Source: Actinomyces radicidentis (lineage in GTDB: Bacteria; Actinomycetota; Actinomycetes; Actinomycetales; Actinomycetaceae). Taken from it: a DNA stretch of 64,000 bases. How positions within the stretch are numbered: position 1 is the stretch's first letter; every line of letters begins with the position of its first letter. The stretch covers positions 1,054,001 to 1,118,000 of the forward strand of contig NZ_CP014228.1 of assembly GCF_001553565.1 (NCBI RefSeq), read 5' to 3'. Shown in pieces: positions 18,715 to 27,593 of this stretch. A program made the position numbers and the translations under genes. The notes beneath the pieces were generated by a model. The model saw only the letters and a list, made by a program, of their open reading frames with translations. It had not been told where the DNA came from and did no database searches.

Positions 18715-18907
18715 GTGCTCTCCGCTCCCCCTCCCCCCCGCTCCGGGGCGACGGGCTCGTTGTGGTGCAGGTGGTGGCGGGCGGCGAGGAGGTCCTCGCC
18801 CGGTGAGGGTCAGGCCGTCCGCATCGCGGTGACACGGGCGGCGGCGCGCCGGGACTCGCCGCGCCGCCCCGCAGCCCGCCCGAGCCCGGCCCGGACCCGG
18901 CCCGGGC
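18715..18907 (-). other. Gap upstream of ubiD with an open 3' gene remnant
   Basis: On the minus strand an open stretch of about 31 codons (ending NEPVAPERG then Gly/Ala/Ser) runs from a TGA at 18812-18810 to a TGA that overlaps the ubiD ATG as ATGA. It has no start codon. A 4-base overlap like this usually joins consecutive operon genes, so this may be the tail of a deleted upstream gene such as a small UbiD accessory subunit. This is a weak inference, and no other feature is seen here. Confidence 0.25.
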
Positions 18908-19924
18908 TCAGCCGAGGTGCTCCTTGAGGAAGCCGTCGACGACGTCGAGGACCTCGTCCTGCCAGAAGGCAGGGCCGCCGTGGTCGGCGCCGGCGAGCCG
19001 GTAGGAGGTGACGTCCTGGCCCTTGGTCTCGAGGTCCTCGACGAGCCGGACGGACTGGGAGAAGGACACGATCCGGTCCTTGTCCCCGTGGATGACGAGC
19101 AGCGGCGGCAGGGCCCGCTCGCCCGCGGGCGGGACGTGGTCCCAGACGACGGTGGGGGCGACGAGCTCGGGGTGCTCGTCGACGCGGACGCCGCCGATGA
19201 GGCAGCCCTCGGGGGACTCGGCGTCGCGGTGGTCATGGATCGAGGGGTACTCGTTCGTGCGGCCGATGTGGGTGGGGCCGTAGTAGTCGACGAAGGCGCG
19301 CAGGCCGAGCTCCTCGGTGACGGGCTCGTCGGAGTAGGCGGGGTCGTCGTCGGCGCCCGCGGTGCCGGTCGCGTAGGTCATGAGGGTGGTATGGCCGCCG
19401 GAGGAGTCGCCCCGCATGGCCATCCGGCCCGAGTCGACGTGGTACTCGGCGGCGTGCTCGCGCAGCCAGCGCACGGCGGTCTTGGCGTCCTTGGCCTGGG
19501 CGGGGAAGGGCGCGATCTCGCTGCCGCGGTACTGGACGATGGCGATGACGTAGCCGCGGCGGGCGAAGCCGGCGAGGTTGGCGAGCTCGAGGCCGAGGTC
19601 CTGCTCGTGGAAGGCGGAGCCCTGGACGTAGAGGATCGTGGGGTAGCGGTCGTCGGCAGTGCCCGGCCGCGCGCGGTGGCGCGGCGGCATGATGATCTGG
19701 AGGTGGCGGGCGACGCCGTCCTTGACGGCGTACTCGACGTCGAGGTGGACGACGCCGAAGCGGGGCTCGTCGACGGCGTCGATGGTGCGCATGGTCGGCG
19801 TGGAGAGCTCGACGGCGGGGAAGTCCGCGAGCGCGACCCAGGCGGCGGGGACGACGGGACGGGGCCCGTTCACCCGTCCCCCCTCATCGGCGCCGTGTGA
19901 GTGATCAGTCACCGGTGCGGTCAT
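18908..19924 (-). CDS. Alpha/beta hydrolase / esterase (BD-FAE-like)
   Basis: A 338-residue alpha/beta hydrolase. The start is ATG 19924 because AGGAGG lies 7 bases upstream. Visible features are the YPTILYVQGSAF strand-loop with the oxyanion segment, a DAKTAVRWLREHAAEYHVD helix, and the nucleophile elbow MRGDSSGGHTT. LLVIHGDKDRIVSF supplies the acid and AGADHGG supplies the His. This pattern is typical of carboxylesterase/acetyl-esterase-like enzymes that act on small esters. It lies upstream of ubiD/ubiX on the same strand, 193 bp away, and could belong to the same aromatic-ester or phenolic-acid pathway. It diverges from the gene at 20219 across 294 bp in which no clear operator is visible. 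Confidence 0.87.
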   Translation of the reverse strand: MTAPVTDHSHGADEGGRVNGPRPVVPAAWVALADFPAVELSTPTMRTIDAVDEPRFGVVHLDVEYAVKDGVARHLQIIMPPRHRARPGTADDRYPTILYVQGSAFHEQDLGLELANLAGFARRGYVIAIVQYRGSEIAPFPAQAKDAKTAVRWLREHAAEYHVDSGRMAMRGDSSGGHTTLMTYATGTAGADDDPAYSDEPVTEELGLRAFVDYYGPTHIGRTNEYPSIHDHRDAESPEGCLIGGVRVDEHPELVAPTVVWDHVPPAGERALPPLLVIHGDKDRIVSFSQSVRLVEDLETKGQDVTSYRLAGADHGGPAFWQDEVLDVVDGFLKEHLG

Positions 19925-20218
19925 GGCGGTTCCTCCTCGCGGTCGGGGTGTCGGGTCGATCCTGCACCGTCCGCCTGGGAGGGCGCCTGTCCCCCAGGCG
20001 CACCGGGGCGGCACCGGGGGTTTACGCGGTCAGGACGCCGATCGACACCCGATCTTCCCTCCGTTCTGCAAGAACGAGCACTCACCCTCGGGTGACAAGA
20101 CACCACACCCACTCTTCCGGCGCCTTCGTGATCGGAGACACTTATACGCCCGCAATTTCGCGGAATCGTGCGGACGTCGAGGTCAGACGACTCCCCCGGG
20201 CGATGGGATGATTCACCC

Positions 20219-20644
20219 ATGCGAGCCGTCCCTGACTCCGTCGCCGCGTACAACTCGGCACTGCCTTCCGTCCGCGACCTCGTCGCCCCGGGCACCACGG
20301 TCCTCTTCACGACCATCGACTCCGAGGGGCCGCACACGCGCCCCGTCCTCACCCAGCCGGACCCTGCCGGCCGGGCCGACCACGTCGGCGTCCTCACCAC
20401 GCGCACCGCGCACAAGATCGAGCAGATCAACGGCGACGCGCGCGTCACCCTCGCCGGCCCCACCCCGGCCCCGCACACCGGCTGGTTCTCGTGCACCGCG
20501 TCCGCGGCCGTCGAGGACGTCCCCGAGGCCATGGGCGGGCCCGACGTCGTCCGCATCGACCTCACCCTGACCTCCGGGCGGGTGTGGACCGTGTACTCCT
20601 CCGCGCCGCGCGACAACGAGGTCCACGAGATCCCGATCGTCTGA
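20219..20644 (+). CDS. Pyridoxamine 5'-phosphate oxidase-related flavin-binding protein
   Basis: A 141-residue protein starting at ATG 20219. It has the split-barrel pattern of the PNPOx-like family: TTVLFTTIDSEGPHTRPVL near residues 20-45, VGVLTTRTAHKIEQINGDARVTLA, then a VRIDLTLTSGRVWTV strand and a short tail. Such general-stress-type proteins bind FMN, F420 or heme in the cytosol. No catalytic residue fixes the chemistry. It stands alone between two divergent or co-directional hydrolase genes. Confidence 0.75.
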   Translation: MRAVPDSVAAYNSALPSVRDLVAPGTTVLFTTIDSEGPHTRPVLTQPDPAGRADHVGVLTTRTAHKIEQINGDARVTLAGPTPAPHTGWFSCTASAAVEDVPEAMGGPDVVRIDLTLTSGRVWTVYSSAPRDNEVHEIPIV

Positions 20645-20761
20645 GGTGACGGGCGCGCACCACCCGACCGCGCAACCCCACCGGCCGAGTCGCCTCCCCT
20701 CCTGGGCTCCCCGCACCCGCCGCCTCCCTCGAGCGCCGTCCGCCGAGCATAGGCTCGCCCC

Positions 20762-21754
20762 GTGACCTCCGCCGAGGCCGTCGAGCCTCTTCCCGCACCG
20801 GGCGACGCCGTCCCCGCACCCGGCGACGCCAGGGCCGACGACGTCGCAGCGCACCAGCGGCCGGCCCCGGCCGCCGAGCCCATCGCCCGCCACCTGCACG
20901 GCACGCTCGACGACGCCGACGCGCCCGTCCTCGTCCTGTCCCACGGCATCACGGACTCGGCCGCGTGCTGGGCCGGCGCCGTCGAGCACTGGACGGCCGC
21001 CGGCTACCGCGTCGTCGCGCTGGACGCCCGCGGGCACGGGGACTCGCCCCGCTGGGAGGACGCCGACCTCGTCTCGCAGACGACGGCGGGCGCCCGCCTC
21101 GCCGAGGACCTCGAGTCGACCCTCGAGGACCTGCGCGCCCACGGCCTGCGCCCCTCGCCCGACGCCCCGGACGCCGGACCCCTCACGGCGCCCCTCGTCG
21201 TCGTCGGGCACTCCATGGGCGGGGTGACGAGCCTCGAGGTCGCCGCGCGGCGCCCGGACCTCGTCGACGCCGCGATCGGGGAGGACCCGGCCTTCACGAC
21301 GCCCGCCTGGAACCGGCTCCTGCGCCTCAACGCGTACCGGCAGGTGCGCGAGATGCGCGGGATCGCGGCGGACCCGGTGGCTCGCTTCGCCCTCGAGACG
21401 CGCGACAACCCGACGTGGTCGCACGAGGAGGTGCGGGCGAGCGTCGAGGCCTCCAGCGGCGTCGACCTGCGCTTCATCGCCCTGGGCTGCGTCGCCCCGC
21501 CGACCCCGTGGGAGACGATCGTCGACGACCTGGCGGTCCCGACCCTCATCATCACGGGCACGCGCCGCGTCGTCCTGCGCGGCAGCTACTTCCCCGCCGT
21601 GACGGGCCGCGGGAACCCGAACGTGGCCGGGGCGGTCGTCGTCGGCGCCCCGCACTGCGTGCGCCGCACCTTCCCGGAGCGCTTCCACTCCCTCACCGAC
21701 CCGTGGCTCGAGGAGCACCTCGAGCACCCCGCACGGCCGCCCCGACCGCACTGA
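20762..21754 (+). CDS. Alpha/beta hydrolase
   Basis: A 330-residue alpha/beta hydrolase starting at GTG 20762. After a Pro/Ala-rich lead of about 55 residues come VLVLSHGITDSAACW, VALDARGHGDSPRW, and the nucleophile elbow VVGHSMGGVTSLEVAARRPD. TLIITGTRRVVLRG and a final GAPHCVRR with the catalytic His close the domain. It is paralogous to the hydrolase at 12818-13762, with the same motifs and length. Its stop codon lies within the nested palindrome at 21753-21841, which probably ends its transcription. The substrate is unknown. Confidence 0.86.
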   Translation: MTSAEAVEPLPAPGDAVPAPGDARADDVAAHQRPAPAAEPIARHLHGTLDDADAPVLVLSHGITDSAACWAGAVEHWTAAGYRVVALDARGHGDSPRWEDADLVSQTTAGARLAEDLESTLEDLRAHGLRPSPDAPDAGPLTAPLVVVGHSMGGVTSLEVAARRPDLVDAAIGEDPAFTTPAWNRLLRLNAYRQVREMRGIAADPVARFALETRDNPTWSHEEVRASVEASSGVDLRFIALGCVAPPTPWETIVDDLAVPTLIITGTRRVVLRGSYFPAVTGRGNPNVAGAVVVGAPHCVRRTFPERFHSLTDPWLEEHLEHPARPPRPH

Positions 21755-21841
21755 GATCGGGACTTCCTGACCGCGAGATCGGGCCGGCACCCCCATGCTG
21801 GGGATACCGGCCCGATCTCAGAGTCGACATGTCCCGATCTC
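21753..21841. terminator. Nested palindrome between convergent genes (GAGATCGGGAC repeats)
   Basis: The outer arms GAGATCGGGAC (21753-21763) and GTCCCGATCTC (21831-21841) enclose inner arms GAGATCGGGCCGG (21775-21787) and CCGGCCCGATCTC (21807-21819). A small CCCC/GGGG hairpin lies at the centre. The structure is symmetric and sits between the 3' ends of convergent genes, so a bidirectional terminator is the simplest reading. There is no U tract. The same core recurs at 28396 and 38126. Confidence 0.6.
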
Positions 21842-21887
21842 GGCGGGCTGGGTGCGGACGGCCGCCGGGCCGGCGGTCTTCCGCCGC

Positions 21888-24572
21888 TCAGGCGGCGGCG
21901 AGGTCGTGGCGCAGGCCGGCCAGGCTCGTCGCCCGGCGACGGCGGACCGACAGCGTCATGGCGAGGGCCGAGCCCGCCCCCCAGACGACGAGGGTGACGA
22001 CGGCGCTGGCCGGGGTGACGACGCCCGAGGCGCCGAGCATGACGCCGCGCAGCGCCGAAGCCAGGACAGTGACCGGCATGAAGCCGTTCGCCGTCGAGTA
22101 CAGGCCCGTGAGGGACTGCGGGACCGTCGTCGCGAAGAGGCACGCGGCCTGCAGGACGAGCGCCAGCAGCGAGACCGCGGTACCGCCGCGCGAGCCGAGG
22201 GCGGCGACGAGGGCCGCGTGCAGCACCGTCATCGACAGGGCCGCGACGACCGAGAGCAGCAGGACCTTCCAGACGCCGTTCACGTGGGCGCCGGCGAAGG
22301 CGACGATCGCGACGAGCGCGAGGGCCTGGACGGCGGCCAGGACGAGTGCGGGCTTGAGCGAGGCGGCCGCGAGCCGGGCCGGGCTCATGGGGGCCTCGAC
22401 GCGGCGGCGGCTCATGAGGCCGAGGCCGGAGACGATGACGAGGGCGCCGATCCACAGGGCGACGGCGATCGCGTTCGGGGCGATCGAGGTGGCCGTGGAG
22501 GCCTCACCGGACTCGTCGGTGCTGACGTCGACCGGCTGGGCGAGGGCGGTGGCCAGCGCGGAGGCCTCCTCGTCGGTGTAGGAGGGCACCTTGTCCTTGG
22601 CCGAGGACAGCCCGTCGGAGAGGGTCTGGGTGCCGTCCTTGAGCTCGGAGGAGCCGTCGGCGAGCTTGCCGGTGCCGTCCGCCAGGGTGGAGGCGCCGTC
22701 GGAGAGCGTCGTGGCGCCGGCGGCGGCGGTGCCCGTGCTGGTCGCCAGCGTGGAGGCGCCGGTGGCCAGGCGGTCGAGGCCGTCGGCGAGGCTGGAGGCT
22801 CCGGCCGAGAGGCTCGTGGCGCCGGTCGACAGGGCGGAGGCGCCCGTGACGAGCTGCGAGGTGCCCGAGTGGAGGCTGCTCGCGCCGGTCGACAGGGTCG
22901 AGGCGCCGGAGGAGAGCTGCGAGGCGCCGGAGGTGAGGGTGGAGCTCTGGGCGACGAGGTAGTTGAGGACGCCGGTCTCGGTCCTGCCCGTGCCGGTGCT
23001 CGGGTCGTACACGTCGGAGGAGGTGCCGAGGCCCTTCGAGATGGCGGCGGCGCCGTTGTTGAGCTGGGTGGCGTTGGAGCCGAGGAGGTTGGTCTTGATG
23101 CCGGAGGAGACCTGGTTGACGCCGTTCGAGACGCTGCGGGCGCCAGTGGCGAGGTCGTTCATCGTGCTCGTGCCGGTGGTCGGGTTCTTCTGGAGCAGCT
23201 CGGTGAGGGCCTGCATCTGGGTCGCCGCGGTGCTGAGGTCCGTCGAGGCGGTCTTCACCTGGTTCTGGACGTCGCTGCCGGCGAGGGCGTCGTCGAGGGC
23301 CTTGCAGGCGGCGGCGAGGTTCGCGTCGTTCGCGGCGTCCTGGCACAGCGCGCTCGCGGCCTGCTGGACCTGCTGGGCGTCGCCGAGGAAGGCGGAGAGG
23401 TCGGAGGCCGCGGTCGCAGCCTTCGCCAGCTTGGTGGTGTCGACGGTGCTGGTCGCGGCGTCGAGCTGCTCGAGGCCGTCGGCGACGGCATCGGCACCGT
23501 CGACGAGGGACGTGCCGTCCTTCGTCTGAGGCTGCGTCATGCCGTCGTAGACCGTCTGGACGCCGCCCGTGTACTGGGAGACGCCCTGGGCGAGAGCGGC
23601 GGCGCCGTCGTCGAGCGACTGCGTCTGGCCGGGCTGCACGGTGGTGAGTCCGTCGCGGGCCTGGGCGACGCCGCCGGCGTAGGAGCTCACGCCGTCGGAC
23701 AGGGTGCTGGCGCCGGTGGCGAGGGCGCTGGCACCGGAGTCGAGCTGGGCGGCGCCGGAGTCCAGCCTGCTCACGCCCGAGGCGGCGGTCTGGGCGCCGG
23801 AGGCGAGGGTGCTCGCGCCGGTGGCCAGCGTGTTGGCGCCGGAGTCGGCGGTGGAGGTGCCGGAGCTCAGCGTCGCGGCGCCGGACTCGAGCTGGGCGAG
23901 GCCGTCGGCGAGGCTGTCGGCGCCGGTCGAGAGCTGCTGCGCGCCGTCGTCGGCCGAGTCGATGCCGTCGTCGAGCGCGGCGGCGCCGGAGGCGAGGGCG
24001 GTCGCGCCGTCGGAGGCCTCGCCGAGCTTGTCGTGGAGGGTCGTCATCGCGGTGAGCGAGCCGTTGAGGTAGGCCACGGAGACCGTCGTGCCGAGGGAGT
24101 CGGCGGCGGCGGAGACGATGTCGGAGCTGACCGAGCCGATCGAGGAGGAGCCGGCGTCGTTCGTCTGAACCTGGACGCTCGCCTGCGTCGGCGTGCCGTC
24201 GAGGGTCTTGACGATGGCCTCGGAGAAGCCCTTCGGGATGGTGACGACGACGTCGTAGGTGCCGTCCTCGAGCCCCTTCTTCGCGGCGTCCTCGTCCACG
24301 ACGGAGTAGTCGAGGGTGGAGGTGGTGGCGCCGGTGGAGGACTTCTCGGTGAGGGCCTCGTCCGGGTTGGTGAGGCGGCCCACGAGGAGGCGGCCGGCGG
24401 GCAGGGCGGTGCCGTCGGAGGTGGTGGCGCCGGTGCCGTCGAGGTTGACGACGGCCGCGGGCACGCTGGCGGCCTGGGCGGTGCCGGAGGTCGCCGCGGT
24501 GACGACCATGACGCCCGCGAGCGCGGGCACGAGGATGACGAGGATCGCGAGGATCCAGCTGCGGCGGTTCAT
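21888..24572 (-). CDS. YhgE/Pip-family membrane protein (ABC-2-type permease-like)
   Basis: An 894-residue protein. ATG 24572 overlaps the MMPL stop (ATGA). One N-terminal helix (RRSWILAILVILVPALAGVM) anchors a very long extracellular region. This region is built of repeated heptad/undecad units such as LASGAxALDDGID, LSTGADSLADGLAQLESGA and LADGTGKLADGSSELKDGT, which are predicted to form extended coiled coils. Five to six C-terminal helices (from about 715, SIAPNAIAVALWIGALVIV) form the membrane part. This is the YhgE/Pip layout also found in phage-infection protein and ESX-like export partners. It is co-transcribed with the MMPL transporter, so joint export of a lipid or envelope component is plausible. 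Confidence 0.88.
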   Translation of the reverse strand: MNRRSWILAILVILVPALAGVMVVTAATSGTAQAASVPAAVVNLDGTGATTSDGTALPAGRLLVGRLTNPDEALTEKSSTGATTSTLDYSVVDEDAAKKGLEDGTYDVVVTIPKGFSEAIVKTLDGTPTQASVQVQTNDAGSSSIGSVSSDIVSAAADSLGTTVSVAYLNGSLTAMTTLHDKLGEASDGATALASGAAALDDGIDSADDGAQQLSTGADSLADGLAQLESGAATLSSGTSTADSGANTLATGASTLASGAQTAASGVSRLDSGAAQLDSGASALATGASTLSDGVSSYAGGVAQARDGLTTVQPGQTQSLDDGAAALAQGVSQYTGGVQTVYDGMTQPQTKDGTSLVDGADAVADGLEQLDAATSTVDTTKLAKAATAASDLSAFLGDAQQVQQAASALCQDAANDANLAAACKALDDALAGSDVQNQVKTASTDLSTAATQMQALTELLQKNPTTGTSTMNDLATGARSVSNGVNQVSSGIKTNLLGSNATQLNNGAAAISKGLGTSSDVYDPSTGTGRTETGVLNYLVAQSSTLTSGASQLSSGASTLSTGASSLHSGTSQLVTGASALSTGATSLSAGASSLADGLDRLATGASTLATSTGTAAAGATTLSDGASTLADGTGKLADGSSELKDGTQTLSDGLSSAKDKVPSYTDEEASALATALAQPVDVSTDESGEASTATSIAPNAIAVALWIGALVIVSGLGLMSRRRVEAPMSPARLAAASLKPALVLAAVQALALVAIVAFAGAHVNGVWKVLLLSVVAALSMTVLHAALVAALGSRGGTAVSLLALVLQAACLFATTVPQSLTGLYSTANGFMPVTVLASALRGVMLGASGVVTPASAVVTLVVWGAGSALAMTLSVRRRRATSLAGLRHDLAAA

Positions 24573-27439
24573 GCGTGTGCCTCGGTTCCGGAGGTGGGGG
24601 TGGCGTGGAGGATCGAGTGGCGCCCGGGGCGGCCCGGCGCGGCGTCCGGGGAGCCGGCGTCCGGGGTGCCGGCGTCGTCCCGCTCGGGGGCGGCGGCGCG
24701 GCGCTCGGGGGCGCGGCGGACGTGGGCGGTGCCGTCGGCGGCGACGTCGATGAGGGTTGTGATCGCGACGTCGGCGCTCGGCGGGGCCATGGAGGGCTTC
24801 TCGGCGTCGGTGGTGACGATGACGGCGACGCCCTGCCGGGCGAGCTCGGCGGCGCGCCTCCAGCGTCGCTCGCCGGGGTCGTCGACGACGACGACGCGGA
24901 CGCGCTCGTCGATCTCGTCGTCGTAGGCGTGGACCGCGGTGGTCATGGCCTGGATGGCGGCGGTGCCGTCGGGCAGGACGTGCCCGCCGATGACGAGGAT
25001 GCCGCTGGTGGGCTGGAGGCGGCCGCCGATGAGCGCCTGGAGGGCGCGTCGGGCGATCGGCTCGGCGGTGCGGACGAGGGCGACCTCGCCGGCGGCGACC
25101 GTGAGGTCGAGGTGGGCCAGGGCGGCGCCGTCGGCGTCGGAGACGCGGACGTCGTCCGCTCGCACCGCGACCTCGCCGTGCTCGGCGGTCCAGTCGTTGT
25201 GCTCGAGGGTCCGCTGGAGGCCCTCGCCCTCGACGTCGATGATCGGCAGGTTGCGGTCGAGCCAGGCCGGCATCCACCAGGCCTTCTCGCCGAGCGCCAT
25301 CATGATCGCCGGGATGAAGGTCTGGCGGACCAGGAAGGCGTCGAAGAAGATGCCGAAGGCCAGCGAGACCGCGATGGGCTTGATGATGACGAGCTCGGCC
25401 GGGATGAATCCGGCGAAGACGGCGGTCATGATGACGGCGGCGGCGGAGACGACGCGGGCGGAGCCGGTGTACCCGGACAGGACGGCCTGGCGGGCGTCGT
25501 GGTGGTGCGTCCACTCCTCGCGCATGCGGGAGACGAGGAAGACCTCGTAGTCCATGGCCAGGCCGAAGAGGATGCCCATGGTGATGACGGGCAGGAAGCA
25601 GATGACCGCGCCGACCTTGGGGACGTCGAAGAAGTCGGCCAACCAGCCCCATCCGAAGATGGCGCCGGTGACGCCCATGCCGGCGCCCAGCGACAGGATG
25701 TAGCCGAGGGTCGCCGTCACCGGGACCGCGACGGAGCGGAACACGATGAGCAGGAGGACGAGGGACAGGCCGACGACGACGATGCCGAAGGGGAGCATGG
25801 CGTCGGAGAGCGACTGGCCGATGTCGATGGCGACGGCGGTCTGGCCGGTGACCATGACGTCCGTGATGCCGTACTCGGACTTGTAGTGGGAGGCGTTGTT
25901 GCGGATGGTCTTGACGACGTCCTCGGTGCGGGTGTCGGCCTGGCCGTATGCCGGGCGGATCTCGATGACGCCGAGGGTGCCGTCGGAGTTCGGGGTGGCC
26001 ATGGCGACGTCGTCGACGCCGGGGATCTTGCCGATCTCGTCGGCGAGGTCGTTGACGGTGTCGATCGGGGTCCTGGTGTTGGTGATGTCGGCGATGACGA
26101 TGATCGGCGAGTTGTAGCCGGGGCCGTACGCGTCGGAGATGGCGTCGTAGGTCTGGCGGGCGACGGTGTCCTTCGCCTCGTAGCCGTCGTCGGTGAGGGC
26201 GAGGTGGAGGGCCTTGGCGGGGAGCGTGAGGGTGCCGAGGATCGCGATGACGGCGACGACCGTGATCCAGGGCTTGGCGGTGACGAAGGCGACCCAGCGC
26301 TGCGGGAAGGACTTCGTGCCGGCGGCGGCCTTGGCGGCCTCGCGGCGGGCGCGCAGCGGGTTGGGGCGCATGCGCACGCCGATCATCCCGATGAGGGCCG
26401 GGGTGAAGGTGAGGGCGACGAGGACGGCCATGGCGACGACGAAGGCCGCGGCGACGCCCATGAGGGTGAGGAAGGGGATGCCGCAGACGGCGAGCCCGAG
26501 GAGGGCGACGACGACGGTGGTCCCGGCGAAGACGACGGCGGACCCCGCGGTGGCGACGGCGCGGCCGGCGGCCTCGGCCGGGGTGGCGAGCTCGCGGTCG
26601 GGGTGGGCGGGGTCCTCCGTCAGGTACTCGCGGGCGCGGGAGATGATGAAGAGCGCGTAGTCGATGCCGACGGCGAGGCCGAGCATCATGGCGAGCGTCG
26701 GGGCGAGCGGGACGACGGGGCTCCACTTGGACACGGCGAGGACGCCGAGCATGCCGGAGGCGACGCCGATGAGGGAGGAGACCAGGGGGGCGCCCGCGGC
26801 GAGGAAGGAGCCGAAGGTGATGAGCAGGACGATGCCGGCGACGACGACGCCGATGACCTCGGCGGCGCTGGCGCCCATCTGCACCTCCTTGCCGATCGCC
26901 TCGGACTGGTGGATGGTGAGGCCGGTCGACTTCTCGGTGGAGGAGACGAGGGTGCTGAGCTCCTTGGCGAGGTCCTTCGCCTTGTCGGTCTGGCCGGTGT
27001 TGACGCTGCCGTAGTCGGCGTCGGCGATGACCTGGACGATGACGGACCTGCCGTCCTTCGAGACGGTGGACTCCTGGGCGGGGGTGCTGGTCGCCTGGTC
27101 CTGCTTCGCGCCGAAGGGGGCGGAGACGGAGGCGACGCCGTCGATCTCCTTGACCTCGTCGACGAAGTCCTCGATCTCGGCCTTGTGGGACTCGATGTCC
27201 CCGTCCTCGGAGGTGAAGAGCACCTCGTCGGAGGTGCCGGCGATCTGCGGGAGGCGGTTCTGGAGGACGGTGAGGCCCTCCATGGACTCGGTGCCGGACA
27301 GCGTGTAGGGGCCGTTCATGTCGAAGCCGTGGAGGACGACGACGGCCGCGAACAGCGCGATGATCGCGAGCCACGCGGCGACGACGCGCTTCGCGTGGGA
27401 CGCGCACCAGCGTCCGAGGCGGTACAGGAGTGCGGACAA
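24569..27439 (-). CDS. MMPL/RND-family transporter with degenerate ABC-ATPase-like C-terminal domain
   Basis: A 956-residue transporter. The start is TTG 27439 (SALLYRLGRW), with AAAGGA 7 bases upstream and no other in-frame start before the divergent promoter. It has the twofold MMPL design: a first helix, an exported loop, a six-helix bundle with GLAVGIDYALFIISRARE, a second loop and a second bundle with GLAMDYEVFLVSRMREEW. The two G-D-Y signatures are kept. Residues about 757-880 then add an ABC nucleotide-binding-like module (LDLTVAAGEVALV, LQPTSGILVIGG, VRVVVVDDPGE). Its Walker A position reads RTAEPIARRAL instead of GxGKS. An Ala/Pro/Arg tail follows. The neighbouring TetR probably represses it. 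The cargo is unknown. Confidence 0.88.
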   Translation of the reverse strand: MSALLYRLGRWCASHAKRVVAAWLAIIALFAAVVVLHGFDMNGPYTLSGTESMEGLTVLQNRLPQIAGTSDEVLFTSEDGDIESHKAEIEDFVDEVKEIDGVASVSAPFGAKQDQATSTPAQESTVSKDGRSVIVQVIADADYGSVNTGQTDKAKDLAKELSTLVSSTEKSTGLTIHQSEAIGKEVQMGASAAEVIGVVVAGIVLLITFGSFLAAGAPLVSSLIGVASGMLGVLAVSKWSPVVPLAPTLAMMLGLAVGIDYALFIISRAREYLTEDPAHPDRELATPAEAAGRAVATAGSAVVFAGTTVVVALLGLAVCGIPFLTLMGVAAAFVVAMAVLVALTFTPALIGMIGVRMRPNPLRARREAAKAAAGTKSFPQRWVAFVTAKPWITVVAVIAILGTLTLPAKALHLALTDDGYEAKDTVARQTYDAISDAYGPGYNSPIIVIADITNTRTPIDTVNDLADEIGKIPGVDDVAMATPNSDGTLGVIEIRPAYGQADTRTEDVVKTIRNNASHYKSEYGITDVMVTGQTAVAIDIGQSLSDAMLPFGIVVVGLSLVLLLIVFRSVAVPVTATLGYILSLGAGMGVTGAIFGWGWLADFFDVPKVGAVICFLPVITMGILFGLAMDYEVFLVSRMREEWTHHHDARQAVLSGYTGSARVVSAAAVIMTAVFAGFIPAELVIIKPIAVSLAFGIFFDAFLVRQTFIPAIMMALGEKAWWMPAWLDRNLPIIDVEGEGLQRTLEHNDWTAEHGEVAVRADDVRVSDADGAALAHLDLTVAAGEVALVRTAEPIARRALQALIGGRLQPTSGILVIGGHVLPDGTAAIQAMTTAVHAYDDEIDERVRVVVVDDPGERRWRRAAELARQGVAVIVTTDAEKPSMAPPSADVAITTLIDVAADGTAHVRRAPERRAAAPERDDAGTPDAGSPDAAPGRPGRHSILHATPTSGTEAHA

Positions 27440-27485
27440 CGCACGATCCTTTCGGGAAGCCCACCGGGAGGGTGAGCAGGGGCTC

Positions 27486-27527
27486 TTTCCGTATACGAAA
27501 TGTACTCGATATACTCGTGTACGGAAA
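27486..27527. promoter_or_regulatory. Candidate TetR operator between MMPL and tetR
   Basis: Arms TTTCCGTATACGA (27486-27498) and TCGTGTACGGAAA (27515-27527) are reverse complements at 12 of 13 positions. They are separated by 16 AT-rich bases in an otherwise GC-rich stretch. The site lies 47 bp before the MMPL start and 67 bp before tetR, where a local TetR dimer would be expected to act on both promoters. Confidence 0.65.
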
Positions 27528-27593
27528 TCAGGTGGCCGTGTGAGGCCGCCGACAGGGCCTACCCTGGTCACCCCACCCGCTCCTGGAGAAGAC

